DNA from: Blastopirellula marina
Lineage (GTDB): Bacteria > Planctomycetota > Planctomycetia > Pirellulales > Thermoguttaceae
Assembly: GCA_020721965.1 (NCBI GenBank)
Contig: DYLS01000050.1
Span: forward strand, 1 to 32,033
DNA: 32,033 nucleotides
Direction of reading: 5' to 3'
The translations under genes and the position numbers were made by a program. Each line of letters begins with the position of its first letter. Positions within the stretch are counted from its first letter, which is position 1. Below, piece after piece: positions 13,903 to 22,714 of the stretch. Below the pieces are notes generated by a model. It did not search any database and was not told the origin of the DNA. It saw nothing but the letters and a program-made list of their open reading frames with translations.

Positions 13903-16494
13903 ATGTCCCGAGCGAAAAAGTCGCGACGATCGCAAGCCGCTTTTTCCCCCGGCCGCCCGGCGACGGGAGCGGGGGTTGCCGCTGTCGCCGCCAGACAGAG
14001 CAGGCCAGACTCTTCAGCGTCGGAAGCGGACGCTAGGGAGGCCGGACGCCAGTCTTGGTTTTTGGTCGCGGCGGTGACCCTGCTGGCCGCCCGACCGCTA
14101 TTCCCCAGCGAGGGAGCGGATCGCGGGGACGGCCTGCCGACCATCATGCTGTGGCTGGCCTTGGCCGTGATGTGGTGGCTGTTTCAGGCCGGTCGCCCAC
14201 GAATTCGCTGCCGTTTCGGCCTGCCCGACGCAGCCGTCCTCGTGTTGACGGTGGTACAGACGCTCTCGGCCCTGTTCGCCGTGGTTGACGGAACGGCTCG
14301 CCCCGCCCTGAATATGCTTTGGGAGGCCGTGGGAACGGCGGTCCTGTTTCTCCTGTTGCGGCAGTTCCCTTGGCCGTCGCAGCGTGCCCGGTCGGTGCTT
14401 GCGGTGATGGTCGCGGTGGCGGTGGGCGTTTCGTGCTACGGGCTATATCAGTACGGCGTAGAAATGCCCGGCGTCCGCGAGGCCTACCGCCGCGATCCAG
14501 CCCGATATTTGCGATTGGCCGGACTGGAGGAGTACCTCGATCAGCCGGAGACGCTACGCCGGTTTGAAAACCGCTTCTTCAGCACCGAGCCTCTGGCCAC
14601 CTTTGCCCTGACGAATTCCCTGGCGGGCTTTCTTTTGCCCTGGGGAATGATTCTGTTGGCTGCCACCGGGTACACCGCGGCCCGCCTTCGGCGTGGCTAC
14701 GGCGGGGGCCTTGTGCCAGACCCAAAGGCCGGTTCGGATGCTGGTGCCGTGCAATCGTCCGCCCGTGGCTTCGCGCTGGGGCGTGCCGCGGTGCTCGCCG
14801 CGGGGCTGGGGGCGTTGGGGCTGTGCCTGATTCTGACCAAGAGTCGGGCGGGATACCTGGCGGCCCTCGTCGGGGTGATGGTCCTGGCCTGGTCGTGCCG
14901 CACACTGTGGGGGCGCCGCAAGTATCAGCTTTACTACCTGGGCGGTGCGACCTTGGCCGTGGTGACCCTGCTCGTCGTGGCGGCTCTGGCCTGGGGTGGC
15001 CTCGATCCCTTGGTCCTCTACGAGGCCGGCAAGTCGCTGATGTTCCGCGGACAATATTGGCAGGCCACCTGGCGGATGATCCTGGCCCATCCGTGGCTGG
15101 GGTGCGGGCTGGGCAACTTCCGCTTCGCCTATGGTCAGTTCCGACTCCCCGATGCCTCCGAAGACATCAGCGACCCCCACAATTTCCTGTTCGAGGTGTG
15201 GGCGACTTCCGGCCTCTTCGCCCTGGCGGCCCTGCTGGTGATACTGGCGATCTTTTTCCTCCGCAGCCGCCGCCACGGCAAGGTGGAACAACGATTTTAT
15301 GCGTCGGGGATGAATGGCCTGGGCGAGGAAAACGCCTCGGGCGGCCCGGGTACTCCAGCTCGGGCGGCCAACCCGCCTGCCAACGAGATTCGCCGCTTGT
15401 GGCTGGCTTTGATCTTCGCGTGGCCCCTGGGATTGGCGCTGAGCCTCGTCAGTAGCGCCCCGCAAACCAGCACGTCGCTGATCGTCGGCCTGCCGATAGC
15501 GGCAGTCACGTTTTGGGGGCTACGGCTCTGGGTGGAGGATCGCGACCCGCGCCAGGGCCTTCGCGTGCCCAACAACTTTTTTGGTGGCACGGTTCTTTGT
15601 GGCACGGCGGTCTTGGTCCTCATGATCCACTGGTTGGCCTCCGGGGGATGGAGCTATGCTGGGGTGTCGCACTCGTTTTGGATGCTGCTGGCGATCGGCC
15701 TGTCGTGGTGGGAGGATCGCGTGGCGGCGACCGTTGCTGGTGAGCCGATCGTTCGTGGTTCGCCGACCGTTAGTGAGAAGCCGACCGTCGGTGGGGAAGG
15801 GGACGGCTGGCGCGCGGCGCCTGGGTGGCGCGAAGTGCCCGGTTGGCACGCGGTGCCCGGCTGGGTCGCCCTTACGATCGCCTGCTATGCCACGGCTTAC
15901 GCGCCCGTGCTGCGTTGTCGAGCGATGATGGAGCGGGTACCGCGGTCCGATTTGGACCCATCCGCCGCTCTAGCCGCCTTGGAGGCTGCCGCTCAGGCCG
16001 ATCCCTTGGCTGTGGAACCGCTCCTGCGTCGGCTGGCGGTACTCAATGCGGCCTGGGATCGGGCCGGTGACCGTCACCACGCCAAGGAGGCCCCGTCCGC
16101 CAATGCCCCGTTCGGCGATCTCGAACTGGGCACACTGCGGGCCGACCTCGACCGAACGGCCGCGCGACTGCAACGGCTCTCCCCCAATTCCGACTCGGTA
16201 GCCTTCAACATCATGCTGGCTTATATGCGGGCGGCTGAGGTCACGGGCGACGGCACAGCCCTGAGCCGGGCCGAAGCGGCAGCACGCCGTGCCCTGGAGC
16301 TTCAGCCCAGCCAGGTCCTCTATCGTGCGCGGCTGGCCGACATCTTGCGGCGGCAGGGGCGATCCGCCGAAGCTGCACGCCAGGCCCAGGCCGCTTTGCG
16401 GCAAGACGACGCCATCCGCCATCCCGAGCGCAAGCTCCCAGAGGGCTGGCGACGCCGAATGGAGGAGCTGGGCCGACCGCGAGCCGGACTCTAG
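13903..16494 (+). CDS. O-antigen ligase/polymerase-type membrane protein with C-terminal TPRs
   Basis: An 863-aa inner-membrane protein. A basic, Ala-rich N-terminus of about 50 residues precedes the helices, followed by the Wzy_C/WaaL core. Its periplasmic signature is LGCGLGNFRFAYGQFRLP then ISDPHNFLFEVWATSG, with conserved His426. Such enzymes transfer or polymerise undecaprenyl-linked glycans. The last roughly 100 residues (ALSRAEAAARRALELQPSQ and on) are TPR-like. Residues about 609-656, between hydrophobic segments, are two adjacent six-residue repeat arrays encoded by 18-bp tandem repeats. GGGAGGG lies 4-11 bases before the ATG at 13903. It forms one transcription unit with the two preceding genes. 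Ligase versus polymerase cannot be decided here. Confidence 0.85.
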   Translation: MSRAKKSRRSQAAFSPGRPATGAGVAAVAARQSRPDSSASEADAREAGRQSWFLVAAVTLLAARPLFPSEGADRGDGLPTIMLWLALAVMWWLFQAGRPRIRCRFGLPDAAVLVLTVVQTLSALFAVVDGTARPALNMLWEAVGTAVLFLLLRQFPWPSQRARSVLAVMVAVAVGVSCYGLYQYGVEMPGVREAYRRDPARYLRLAGLEEYLDQPETLRRFENRFFSTEPLATFALTNSLAGFLLPWGMILLAATGYTAARLRRGYGGGLVPDPKAGSDAGAVQSSARGFALGRAAVLAAGLGALGLCLILTKSRAGYLAALVGVMVLAWSCRTLWGRRKYQLYYLGGATLAVVTLLVVAALAWGGLDPLVLYEAGKSLMFRGQYWQATWRMILAHPWLGCGLGNFRFAYGQFRLPDASEDISDPHNFLFEVWATSGLFALAALLVILAIFFLRSRRHGKVEQRFYASGMNGLGEENASGGPGTPARAANPPANEIRRLWLALIFAWPLGLALSLVSSAPQTSTSLIVGLPIAAVTFWGLRLWVEDRDPRQGLRVPNNFFGGTVLCGTAVLVLMIHWLASGGWSYAGVSHSFWMLLAIGLSWWEDRVAATVAGEPIVRGSPTVSEKPTVGGEGDGWRAAPGWREVPGWHAVPGWVALTIACYATAYAPVLRCRAMMERVPRSDLDPSAALAALEAAAQADPLAVEPLLRRLAVLNAAWDRAGDRHHAKEAPSANAPFGDLELGTLRADLDRTAARLQRLSPNSDSVAFNIMLAYMRAAEVTGDGTALSRAEAAARRALELQPSQVLYRARLADILRRQGRSAEAARQAQAALRQDDAIRHPERKLPEGWRRRMEELGRPRAGL
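15726..15797 (+). repeat. In-frame 18-bp tandem repeat, four units (array A)
   Basis: The units start at 15726, 15744, 15762 and 15780. They read GGCGACCGTTGCTGGTGA, GCCGATCGTTCGTGGTTC, GCCGACCGTTAGTGAGAA and GCCGACCGTCGGTGGGGA. They encode six-residue units such as PIVRGS, PTVSEK and PTVGGE in the ligase-like protein. Confidence 0.9.
15805..15870 (+). repeat. In-frame 18-bp tandem repeat, 3.7 units (array B)
   Basis: The units start at 15805, 15823, 15841 and 15859 (the last partial). They begin GGCTGGCGCG, GGGTGGCGCG, GGTTGGCACG and GGCTGGGTCG, and encode GWRAAP, GWREVP, GWHAVP and GWVA. The array follows array A after 7 bases but has an unrelated unit, so the two arose separately. Confidence 0.9.
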
Positions 16495-16578
16495 CCGGGG
16501 CCGCCCGTTCCGCGATTTTGTATCCGGCTTCACGTCCCTTTACCCTATGGCTCAGAAAAGGAGTCGAAACGTCTCGTC

Positions 16579-17631
16579 ATGAGCAAAGTCGAGCTACGCT
16601 ACTACGCGGCCATGTGCCAAACCGACCTGCCGAATCCCACGGATTGGGTGGGCATGCATCGCAACGTGGGGAGGATGCTGGAGTTGGCCCATTTCGCGGC
16701 CACGGCCTACGCCCCCTTCCACGACGTCCGGTTGATCGTGTTTCCCGAGTTCTCCCTGGCAGCCCCCGTTTACGAGACCGTGGAAGAGCTGCACGAAAAG
16801 CTGGCCCTGCCCGTCCCCAACGAATTCACCGATCGCTTTCACAAGGCGGCCAGGCAATGGGGCGTGTTCATCCAGGCGGGGAGCTTTCTGGAACGCGACG
16901 AGCGCTACCCCGGCCATGTCTTCAATACCTCTTGCCTGATTGGACCGGACGGCATCCTGCTGAAGTATCGCAAGGTGCACCCTTGGATTCCCTGGGAATT
17001 GCACTCCAGCCCCCACGATTTGCCGGAATACCACGACCCCCTGTTCCCCACGGTGGAAACGGAGATCGGCTGCCTGGGGGCGGCGATCTGCTACGACTGG
17101 CTCTTCCCCGAGGCCATTCGCCAGTTGGTAATGGCGGGCGCGGAGGTCTTGATCCGCGTCTCGGCGTACATGGACCCCTGGGGAACGGCCACGCCCTTGG
17201 ATTGGTGGACGGTCATCAATCGGGCCAGGGCCATCGAAAACCTGGCCTACGTGGCAGCTTGCAATCAGGGATCGGCCTTGCGCCGGTACGCACCGTTCAG
17301 TTGGCCGGGCGGCAGCATGATCGTGGACTACGACGGCCGCATCCTCTCCCAGGCCGAGCCTGGCGGCGGGGAACGGATCGTCGTCGGGCCGATCGACCTG
17401 GCGGCGCTGCGGGCGGAACGGGAACGCCGTCGCGGCCACCTCATGCCGGCACACCTCCGCATGGAGGCCTACCCCGCCTACTCGCACAGCGTCTATCCGG
17501 CGGGGTCTTACACTACGCCACCGCAACAACAGGACGTGGAAGCGGCCATCCTCCGCGGCAGGCAACGCTGGAACCAATTGCGACAAAAACCATCGGGCGA
17601 AATGCCAGGCCCGGACGCCAGCCCGAAGTGA
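16579..17631 (+). CDS. Carbon-nitrogen hydrolase (nitrilase superfamily)
   Basis: The 350-aa product is a cytoplasmic amidohydrolase of the nitrilase superfamily. The catalytic triad is visible: Glu57 in VFPEFSLA, Lys132 in LKYRKVHPW and Cys171 in GAAICYDWLFPE. NRARAIENLAYVAACNQG and GGSMIVDYDGRIL are the usual later strands. The pattern fits aliphatic amidases and carbamoylases as well as nitrilases, so the substrate stays open. The start ATG at 16579 has AAGGAG about 14 bases upstream, rather far. The last codons (PGPDASPK) coincide with a degenerate REP-like palindrome, so the C-terminal tail may be repeat-derived. It begins 84 bases after the ligase-like gene, on the same strand. Confidence 0.9.
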   Translation: MSKVELRYYAAMCQTDLPNPTDWVGMHRNVGRMLELAHFAATAYAPFHDVRLIVFPEFSLAAPVYETVEELHEKLALPVPNEFTDRFHKAARQWGVFIQAGSFLERDERYPGHVFNTSCLIGPDGILLKYRKVHPWIPWELHSSPHDLPEYHDPLFPTVETEIGCLGAAICYDWLFPEAIRQLVMAGAEVLIRVSAYMDPWGTATPLDWWTVINRARAIENLAYVAACNQGSALRRYAPFSWPGGSMIVDYDGRILSQAEPGGGERIVVGPIDLAALRAERERRRGHLMPAHLRMEAYPAYSHSVYPAGSYTTPPQQQDVEAAILRGRQRWNQLRQKPSGEMPGPDASPK

Positions 17632-17690
17632 AATCGCCGCCAGAATGCGTGAATCAGGCGCGAATGCGAGCCTCGGGCGTCAGCCCGAGG
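17608..17690. repeat. REP-like palindromes at the 3' end of the nitrilase gene
   Basis: A perfect palindrome CCTCGGGCGTCAGCCCGAGG lies at 17671-17690. A degenerate relative (CCGGACGCCAGCCCG) lies at about 17611-17625 and overlaps the final codons of the upstream gene. Both share GCGTCAGCCCG-type cores with the palindrome at the uppS stop (7233-7251). Confidence 0.75.
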
Positions 17691-17748
17691 TGTCCCAATT
17701 GCTACTGACCGTCAAAAAAAGCGACGATACTTCGGATATTTGCGCCTT

Positions 17749-17850
17749 GACATCAAAATATCGCTGCCGTTCTCGTCCCGACATCAAGTATTTATGCCGC
17801 TTTCTCCTCGACATCAAGATATTTCTGAGGTTCACGCCTTGACATCAACG
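17749..17850. repeat. 30-31 bp tandem repeat, three units and a partial fourth
   Basis: GACATCAA starts at 17749, 17780, 17810 and 17841, a spacing of 31, 30 and 31 bases. After it the units share a run such as ATATTT or TATTTATG and a pyrimidine-rich end (CTCGTCC, TTTCTCCTC, TCACGCCTT). A more degenerate unit may precede at about 17720. The array lies 390-490 bases upstream of ftsH and three helical turns separate each unit. The rest of 17632-18241 holds palindromes, the element at 18011-18129 and no gene. Confidence 0.85.
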
Positions 17851-18010
17851 AGAACATTATCCCAAGAGGAACATTTCTCCCGCCGCCCGAATACGCCATA
17901 ATACAATTGGATGGGGTGTCTTCCCGGCGTGAGAGGAAGACGAGGCCGAGAGGCGGCGCCCAGGCGAAACCCGACGGGATGTCGGTCGGTCTGGTGCGCC
18001 CCCCAATTCG

Positions 18011-18129
18011 TACTGCAGCGCAGGGCGGCTTGCTTGGCTCGGCTTTTGGGATCTTGTGACGATGGGACATCATGCTTCGCAAGATATGCCGGGTACGTCA
18101 TGCGATCAGGCGGCCTTTGCGTGGTAGGA
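18011..18129 (+). mobile_element. MITE-like dispersed element, copy 2
   Basis: This 119-bp copy starts TACTGCAGCGCAGGGCGG and ends CCTTTGCGTGGTAGGA. Its interior carries TTGCTTGGCTC, GATGGGACATCATGC, TCGCAAGATATGCCGGGTAC and GTCATGCGATCAGGCGG. It lies 112 bases upstream of the ftsH start in the same orientation as copies 1 and 3. The inverted ends are more worn than in copy 1. Confidence 0.6.
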
Positions 18130-18241
18130 TTCGTTACGGGTTGGCGGACAGGACCAACCGGTATTGCAATGGGCATCCTCGGCGGCGCTGGTGGCTCGGT
18201 ACCGCCCAAGGCATCATTCCTGATGGGAGTCTGACACACTC

Positions 18242-20389
18242 ATGCGATTTCTGTTTGCCGCGAACGACGAAGATCGGTCGCCGCCCTCCAAACGCGAAGA
18301 CGACGGACGTAAAGACGAACAGAAAGGCAAGGAGCCACCGCGGCCGATCCGCGGGCCGGCCATATTGTGGTATTTATTGGTGGGTCTTTTGATCAGCTTG
18401 CTCCTGGCCGGAATGCTCCGCGTCCCCACGGCGGAAGATATCCCCTACAGCGAGTTCGTCCGCCTCGTGGAGCAGGGGCCGATCGATCAAAACCCCAATG
18501 CCCATGTCATCGTCACCAAGAAGTCGGGAAACGAGACGCTGAAGGTCAAATACTGCGACCTCCGCGATCTGGTGGTGGAACCCTACCAGGTGGTCGGTAC
18601 GGTCAAGGTCGAGGTCCTCGAACCTGCGGACAAGCGGACCAAGCCGGAAGACCGCAAGTTTCGGACCTCGCGGCTGGGCATGGGGACCGACGACAGCGCC
18701 CTGATCGACTTGATCCTGAGCAAGGGTTTTCAGGACGTTCGGGGCGGGGAGCCTCCCAGCGTGTGGGAGCAATATGGGCCGCACTTCGTCCTGCTCTTGG
18801 TCTTCGTATTGGTGATGCTTTTTCTCTTGCGGCGGATCGGCGGGCCAGGCTCGGCCATTGCATTCGGGCGAAGCCGCCACAAGATGTATGCCCAGGAAGA
18901 CATTGGCGTCGATTTCGACGACGTGGCGGGCGTGGACGAGGCCGTGGAGGAGGTCCGCGAGGTCGTCGAGTTCCTGAAGAATCCGCAAAAGTTTCGCGCC
19001 CTGGGCGGCCGCATCCCCAAGGGCATGCTGTTGGTGGGTCCGCCGGGGACCGGCAAGACGCTGCTGGCCAAGGCCATCGCGGGCGAGGCCGGCGTCCCCT
19101 TCTTCAGCCTCTCCGGCTCCGACTTCGTGGAGATGTTCGTGGGCGTGGGGGCCGCACGCGTCCGCGACATGTTCCAGCAGGCCCAGGCCCGCGCTCCCTG
19201 TATCGTCTTCATCGACGAATTGGATGCCTTGGGCAAGGCCCGCGGCACCAGCCTGGTCGGCAGCCACGACGAGCGGGAGCAGACCTTGAACGCCTTGTTG
19301 GTGGAGATGGATGGCTTCAATCCCAACAGCGGCGTGATTGTGTTGGCGGCTACCAACCGTCCCGAGACCTTGGACCCCGCCCTGCTCCGCCCTGGGCGGT
19401 TCGATCGGCACGTGCTGGTGGATCGTCCCGACCTGCGCGGTCGCGAGGCGATCCTGAAGGTCCATTGCAAGAACGTGAAGTTGGCCCCCAACGTGGATAT
19501 CTCCGATATCGCGGGGATCACGCCCGGCTTTGTGGGCGCGGATTTGGCCAATCTGGTGAATGAGGCCGCCTTGCTGGCTGCACGGAAAAATAAAGATGCC
19601 GTTACCATGGAGGAGTTCACGGAGGCCGTGGAGCGAGTGACGGCCGGGCTGGAAAAGCGCCGCCGCCTGATGAACGAGGATGAAAAGCGCCGCGTGGCCT
19701 ATCACGAAAGCGGGCACGCCCTGGTGGCCTTTTCCCTCCCCAACACCGACCCCGTTCACAAGGTGTCCATCATTCCCCGCGGAATCGCTGCCTTGGGTTA
19801 CGTTCTCCAGCGGCCGGAAGGGGATCGCTACATCCTTACTCAAAGCGAGCTGGAAAGCCGGATCCAAGTGGCCCTGGCCGGGTCGGTGACCGAGGAGTTG
19901 ATCTTCCAGGATCTTTCCACCGGCGCCCAGAACGACTTGCAGCGGGCGACGGACCTTGCGCGGAGCATGGTCGTCGATTACGGGATGAGCCGCCTGGGCC
20001 GCATCGCGCTGCGGGAGGACGTCCCAACCAGCTATCTCGGCGGTCTCGATTGGAACCGGGGAAACCGCTGGTACAGCGAGACCACGGCCAAAGAGGTGGA
20101 CGCCGAAATTCGCCGCATCATCAACGACTCCCTGGAAAAGGTCCGGGACATCCTGCAAAGTCGGCGTCAGGCCCTCGAGGCGCTGGCCGAGCGATTGATG
20201 GAAAAGGAAGCAATCGACGCTCAGGAGCTGAAGGAGATCATCGAGGCCAATGTCTCGGGGCCGCTTGTGGTCCCCGGCACACTCGAGGCATTGGACCGCA
20301 AGGCCCCCGCCCCGCCCGGGGATCGCAGGACTCGCCCGACTCAAGATGCGCCGTCGAACCCGCCCGAAGACGCCTCCTCTGGGGAGTGA
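18242..20389 (+). CDS. ftsH: ATP-dependent zinc metalloprotease FtsH
   Basis: A membrane-anchored AAA+ protease of 715 aa that extracts and degrades misfolded membrane and regulatory proteins. The N-terminal 40 residues are charged and cytosolic. A first helix spans about 41-59, then a periplasmic domain of about 120 residues, then a second helix at about 182-198. The AAA module has Walker A GPPGTGKT at 266-273, Walker [13 protein letters not shown], and the second region of homology [19 protein letters not shown]. The protease zinc motif HESGH is at 488-492. The C-terminal tail is Pro-rich and disordered. The periplasmic part is unlike the short E. coli form. GGGAG precedes the ATG by about 14 bases. 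It is a single gene behind a repeat-rich 600-base leader. Confidence 0.96.
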   Translation: MRFLFAANDEDRSPPSKREDDGRKDEQKGKEPPRPIRGPAILWYLLVGLLISLLLAGMLRVPTAEDIPYSEFVRLVEQGPIDQNPNAHVIVTKKSGNETLKVKYCDLRDLVVEPYQVVGTVKVEVLEPADKRTKPEDRKFRTSRLGMGTDDSALIDLILSKGFQDVRGGEPPSVWEQYGPHFVLLLVFVLVMLFLLRRIGGPGSAIAFGRSRHKMYAQEDIGVDFDDVAGVDEAVEEVREVVEFLKNPQKFRALGGRIPKGMLLVGPPGTGKTLLAKAIAGEAGVPFFSLSGSDFVEMFVGVGAARVRDMFQQAQARAPCIVFIDELDALGKARGTSLVGSHDEREQTLNALLVEMDGFNPNSGVIVLAATNRPETLDPALLRPGRFDRHVLVDRPDLRGREAILKVHCKNVKLAPNVDISDIAGITPGFVGADLANLVNEAALLAARKNKDAVTMEEFTEAVERVTAGLEKRRRLMNEDEKRRVAYHESGHALVAFSLPNTDPVHKVSIIPRGIAALGYVLQRPEGDRYILTQSELESRIQVALAGSVTEELIFQDLSTGAQNDLQRATDLARSMVVDYGMSRLGRIALREDVPTSYLGGLDWNRGNRWYSETTAKEVDAEIRRIINDSLEKVRDILQSRRQALEALAERLMEKEAIDAQELKEIIEANVSGPLVVPGTLEALDRKAPAPPGDRRTRPTQDAPSNPPEDASSGE

Positions 20390-20480
20390 GCTACGGAGTG
20401 GTAGCATCGCCCCGGCCTTGTCTGCCCACCAATGGGAACCCACCACCGGGGGGGGTGAGCCGACCGCAACGATTTTCTTG

Positions 20481-20508
20481 TTGACGCCGGCTTTAACGGA
20501 TGTATCAT
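20481..20508 (+). promoter_or_regulatory. Candidate sigma70-type promoter for the PEP-CTERM gene
   Basis: TTGACG at 20481-20486 is followed after 16 bases by TATCAT at 20503-20508. A start site near 20515 would leave a leader of about 70 bases, which includes a 12-bp direct repeat (AGCGCCGGCATT then AGCGCCGGTATT, about 20528-20551). This is a pattern match only. Confidence 0.4.
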
Positions 20509-20585
20509 AGAGCTTCGGAACGGTGCCAGCGCCGGCATTAGCGCCGGTATTCCAGGCGCAGGAATTGATACAGGGGATTGCAGCC

Positions 20586-21326
20586 ATGAATCGCTTTCTT
20601 GTTTCCGCCACTTTGGCGATGATGATTGTGTCGGGAGCGGCCTTTGCAAGTTCATTCGATTGGGCTCCGGAGGATTACCAGCCCTGGTCGGGCGGCTTTC
20701 CGTATCAGCGCAACATCGACTGGCAGTTCGACGTCAACCCGGTGGCCGGCCCCAGCCCCAGCGGGACCCCCGGCGCTCACTATGAGGGCACGGCGGATTC
20801 CTGGCTTCGCGCCAGCGACTTCGTCCAGTTCGGCGGCAGCATGAACTGGTATTCGTCGGTCAGCGGCTTGCCCTATTCGGGGATGGTTGGGGTCGACAAT
20901 CGATCGGGCAACGTACCCACCAGCGGGCAGATCGTCTTTCACCTCGACAACATCCCCGTCGTCACGGCCCTGAAACATATTTGGATCGAGTGGGATTTCA
21001 TCTCCTCGTCTGAGACGATCCCGGTGACATTTTATGTGGGCGACTCGGAGGGCAACCTGCCGACGGCGCAATGGGCAAGTGCGACCCGGCCGCTGGATGC
21101 CAACGGTTTGCTCCGCCAGAATCTGTGGTACCAGCTCGAACCGAACCCCGTTTGGGAAGAAATCGTCGTTCAACTGCCGTTCGTGCCCAAGGCCGGCTAC
21201 TTTTTCATCGATCGGTTTCACGTAGCGACCGAGTGCATCCCGGAACCAGCCTCTGCCTTGCTGGCCGGCGTGGGCGGTCTGGGCCTGGTCTGGTTCGCGA
21301 GGAGACGCCGGGTGAAGGCGGCTTAG
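20586..21326 (+). CDS. PEP-CTERM sorting-domain surface protein
   Basis: The 246-aa product begins with a signal peptide (MNRFLVSATLAMMIVSGAAF, cleavage likely after AFA). It ends with a PEP-CTERM tail: CIPEPAS, a hydrophobic stretch LLAGVGGLGLVWFA, and the basic end RRRRVKAA. Such proteins are exported, processed by an exosortase and kept at the surface or in the matrix. The middle is rich in aromatic, Gly, Ser and Pro residues and reads as a beta-sandwich, with no domain I can name. The ATG at 20586 has AGGGGA about 8 bases upstream. No exosortase is in the window. It is a single gene with its own likely promoter and a strong terminator after it. Confidence 0.88.
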   Translation: MNRFLVSATLAMMIVSGAAFASSFDWAPEDYQPWSGGFPYQRNIDWQFDVNPVAGPSPSGTPGAHYEGTADSWLRASDFVQFGGSMNWYSSVSGLPYSGMVGVDNRSGNVPTSGQIVFHLDNIPVVTALKHIWIEWDFISSSETIPVTFYVGDSEGNLPTAQWASATRPLDANGLLRQNLWYQLEPNPVWEEIVVQLPFVPKAGYFFIDRFHVATECIPEPASALLAGVGGLGLVWFARRRRVKAA

Positions 21327-21386
21327 CCTTTTCCGGCGGTCGAGGCGTGAGGCGATCGCGCGGTCGCTTGTAAGCGAGGATACGCA

Positions 21387-21428
21387 AAGAGCGGAGAAGC
21401 CGGTTTCGGCCCTCCGCTCTTCGACTTT
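21387..21428. terminator. Intrinsic terminator between convergent genes
   Basis: AAGAGCGGAG at 21387-21396 pairs perfectly with CTCCGCTCTT at 21412-21421, and an inner GCCG/CGGC stem extends it. CGACTTTTC follows on the plus strand. It lies between the PEP-CTERM gene and the convergent oxidoreductase and could serve both, although the T-run is short. Confidence 0.65.
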
Positions 21429-21469
21429 TCAACCGCACTTTTGGCCGGGCGAATGCTCCCGACGGGCGA

Positions 21470-22636
21470 TCACGCGGGAATCTCCACCCAGCGGCCTTCC
21501 TTGGCGCTTTGCAGGACCGCATCGCAGACCCGCTGCGTGCGGAGGGCCTGGCGCATATCGGGCTGGAACTTCGGCCCACCCTCGAGGCTGGCCAGAAAGT
21601 CGGCAAAGCTGTTGATGAACGTGTGCTCGTAGCCGATGGTACAGCCGGGCACCCACCAGTTCTTCATGTACGGGTGCTCGGCGTTCGTTACGTGGATGCG
21701 TTGCCAGCCGGTGAGGTGATCCTCGATCTTCTTGCCGATGTCGGGGTCGGCATAGCGGAAGTATTGCAGGACGTGCGGATCTTCCAAGTCGAAGAAGACC
21801 GCCCCATTTTCCCCGTTGACTTCCAAGGTGTTGTAGTTTTTGCGGCCTCGGGCATAGCGGGTGCTTTCGAACGTGCCCAGCGAACCGTTAGCGAACACGG
21901 CCAGGAACATGCAGGCATCGTCGATGTTGACCTTTTCGACCTTTCCGGTCTCGGCATGGACCCGTTCCTTGACGAAGGTCTCGGTGTAGGCGGTGACCTT
22001 CTGAATCGGTCCGTTGAGCCACTCCGCGGTGTCGATGGAATGGGCCAACAGGTCGCCGGTCACGCCGGAACCCGCCACCTTGGCATCCAATCGCCAGAGG
22101 GCCAAGCCGCCTTGGGGGACCTTGGTCGAGATGGTGTAATCCTGGTTGTAGGTGGCGCGGTAGTGGAAGGGGCGACCGATCCGGCCCTCGTCGATGATCT
22201 GCTTGGCCAGTGAGATGGCGGGTACGCGGCGGTAGTTGAACGAGACCATGTTGGGCACGCCGGCCTTTTCCACGGCGGCTACCATTTCCTCGGCCTCTTG
22301 CACGTTCATGGCGAGCGGTTTTTCGCAGACCACGATCTTGCCCGCCTCGGCCGCCGCGATCACGCAGTCGTGGTGCATGATGTTGGGGACGCAGACATCG
22401 ATCAAGTCCACGTCGTCCCGCTCGATCACCTTCCGCCAATCGGTTTCGATGGACTCGTAGCCCCAACGGCGGGCGAAAGGCTCCAATTTATCCATGTCTT
22501 CCTTGCGGCCGTAGACGGCCTTCAGGACCGGCTTGTGCTCGCGGTCGAAGAAGTGACTGACTTGCGACCAAGCGTTGGAATGCGCCTTGCCCATGAAACC
22601 GCAGCCCAACACTCCAATGCGAAGTTCTTTCGCCAT
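21470..22636 (-). CDS. Gfo/Idh/MocA family NAD(P)-dependent oxidoreductase
   Basis: The 388-aa product is a cytoplasmic sugar or cyclitol dehydrogenase-like protein. The Rossmann motif is [12 protein letters not shown] (Gly11, Gly13, Gly16), followed by the family EKP motif at 105-107 in [10 protein letters not shown]. The C-terminal domain has [18 protein letters not shown], with the His typical of the catalytic face, and [13 protein letters not shown]. The ATG at 22636 has GGAGG about 8 bases upstream; a longer frame from 22684 is unsupported. It lies 78 bases after the sugar isomerase on the same strand, so the two probably form an operon. The substrate cannot be read from the sequence. 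Confidence 0.92.
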   Translation of the reverse strand: MAKELRIGVLGCGFMGKAHSNAWSQVSHFFDREHKPVLKAVYGRKEDMDKLEPFARRWGYESIETDWRKVIERDDVDLIDVCVPNIMHHDCVIAAAEAGKIVVCEKPLAMNVQEAEEMVAAVEKAGVPNMVSFNYRRVPAISLAKQIIDEGRIGRPFHYRATYNQDYTISTKVPQGGLALWRLDAKVAGSGVTGDLLAHSIDTAEWLNGPIQKVTAYTETFVKERVHAETGKVEKVNIDDACMFLAVFANGSLGTFESTRYARGRKNYNTLEVNGENGAVFFDLEDPHVLQYFRYADPDIGKKIEDHLTGWQRIHVTNAEHPYMKNWWVPGCTIGYEHTFINSFADFLASLEGGPKFQPDMRQALRTQRVCDAVLQSAKEGRWVEIPA

Positions 22637-22714
22637 GACATGAGCCTCCAGAGGAAAGATTGATCGAAAATCCGTGATTCGCATCCCGTCGCCGAGCGGA
22701 AGCCCCGCGGACGG

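Noticed and set aside
14554-15465. Antisense open frame of about 300 codons inside the O-antigen-ligase gene
   Set aside because: Low-complexity Gln/Arg/Gly composition and full overlap with a recognised membrane protein.
17749-17850. CRISPR-like regular spacing of about 30 bases
   Set aside because: Only about 8 bases (GACATCAA) are conserved per unit and the intervening parts are similar to each other, so they are not repeats with unique spacers. No cas gene is near.
17839-17907. TTGACA at 17839 with TACAAT at 17902 as an ftsH promoter
   Set aside because: The spacing (57 bases) is far from the 16-18 needed, and TTGACA is part of the tandem repeat.
18374-20611. Long open frame antisense to ftsH (about 745 codons)
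   Set aside because: FtsH is unmistakable on the other strand; the antisense frame is a by-product of GC-rich codon use and has no family signature.
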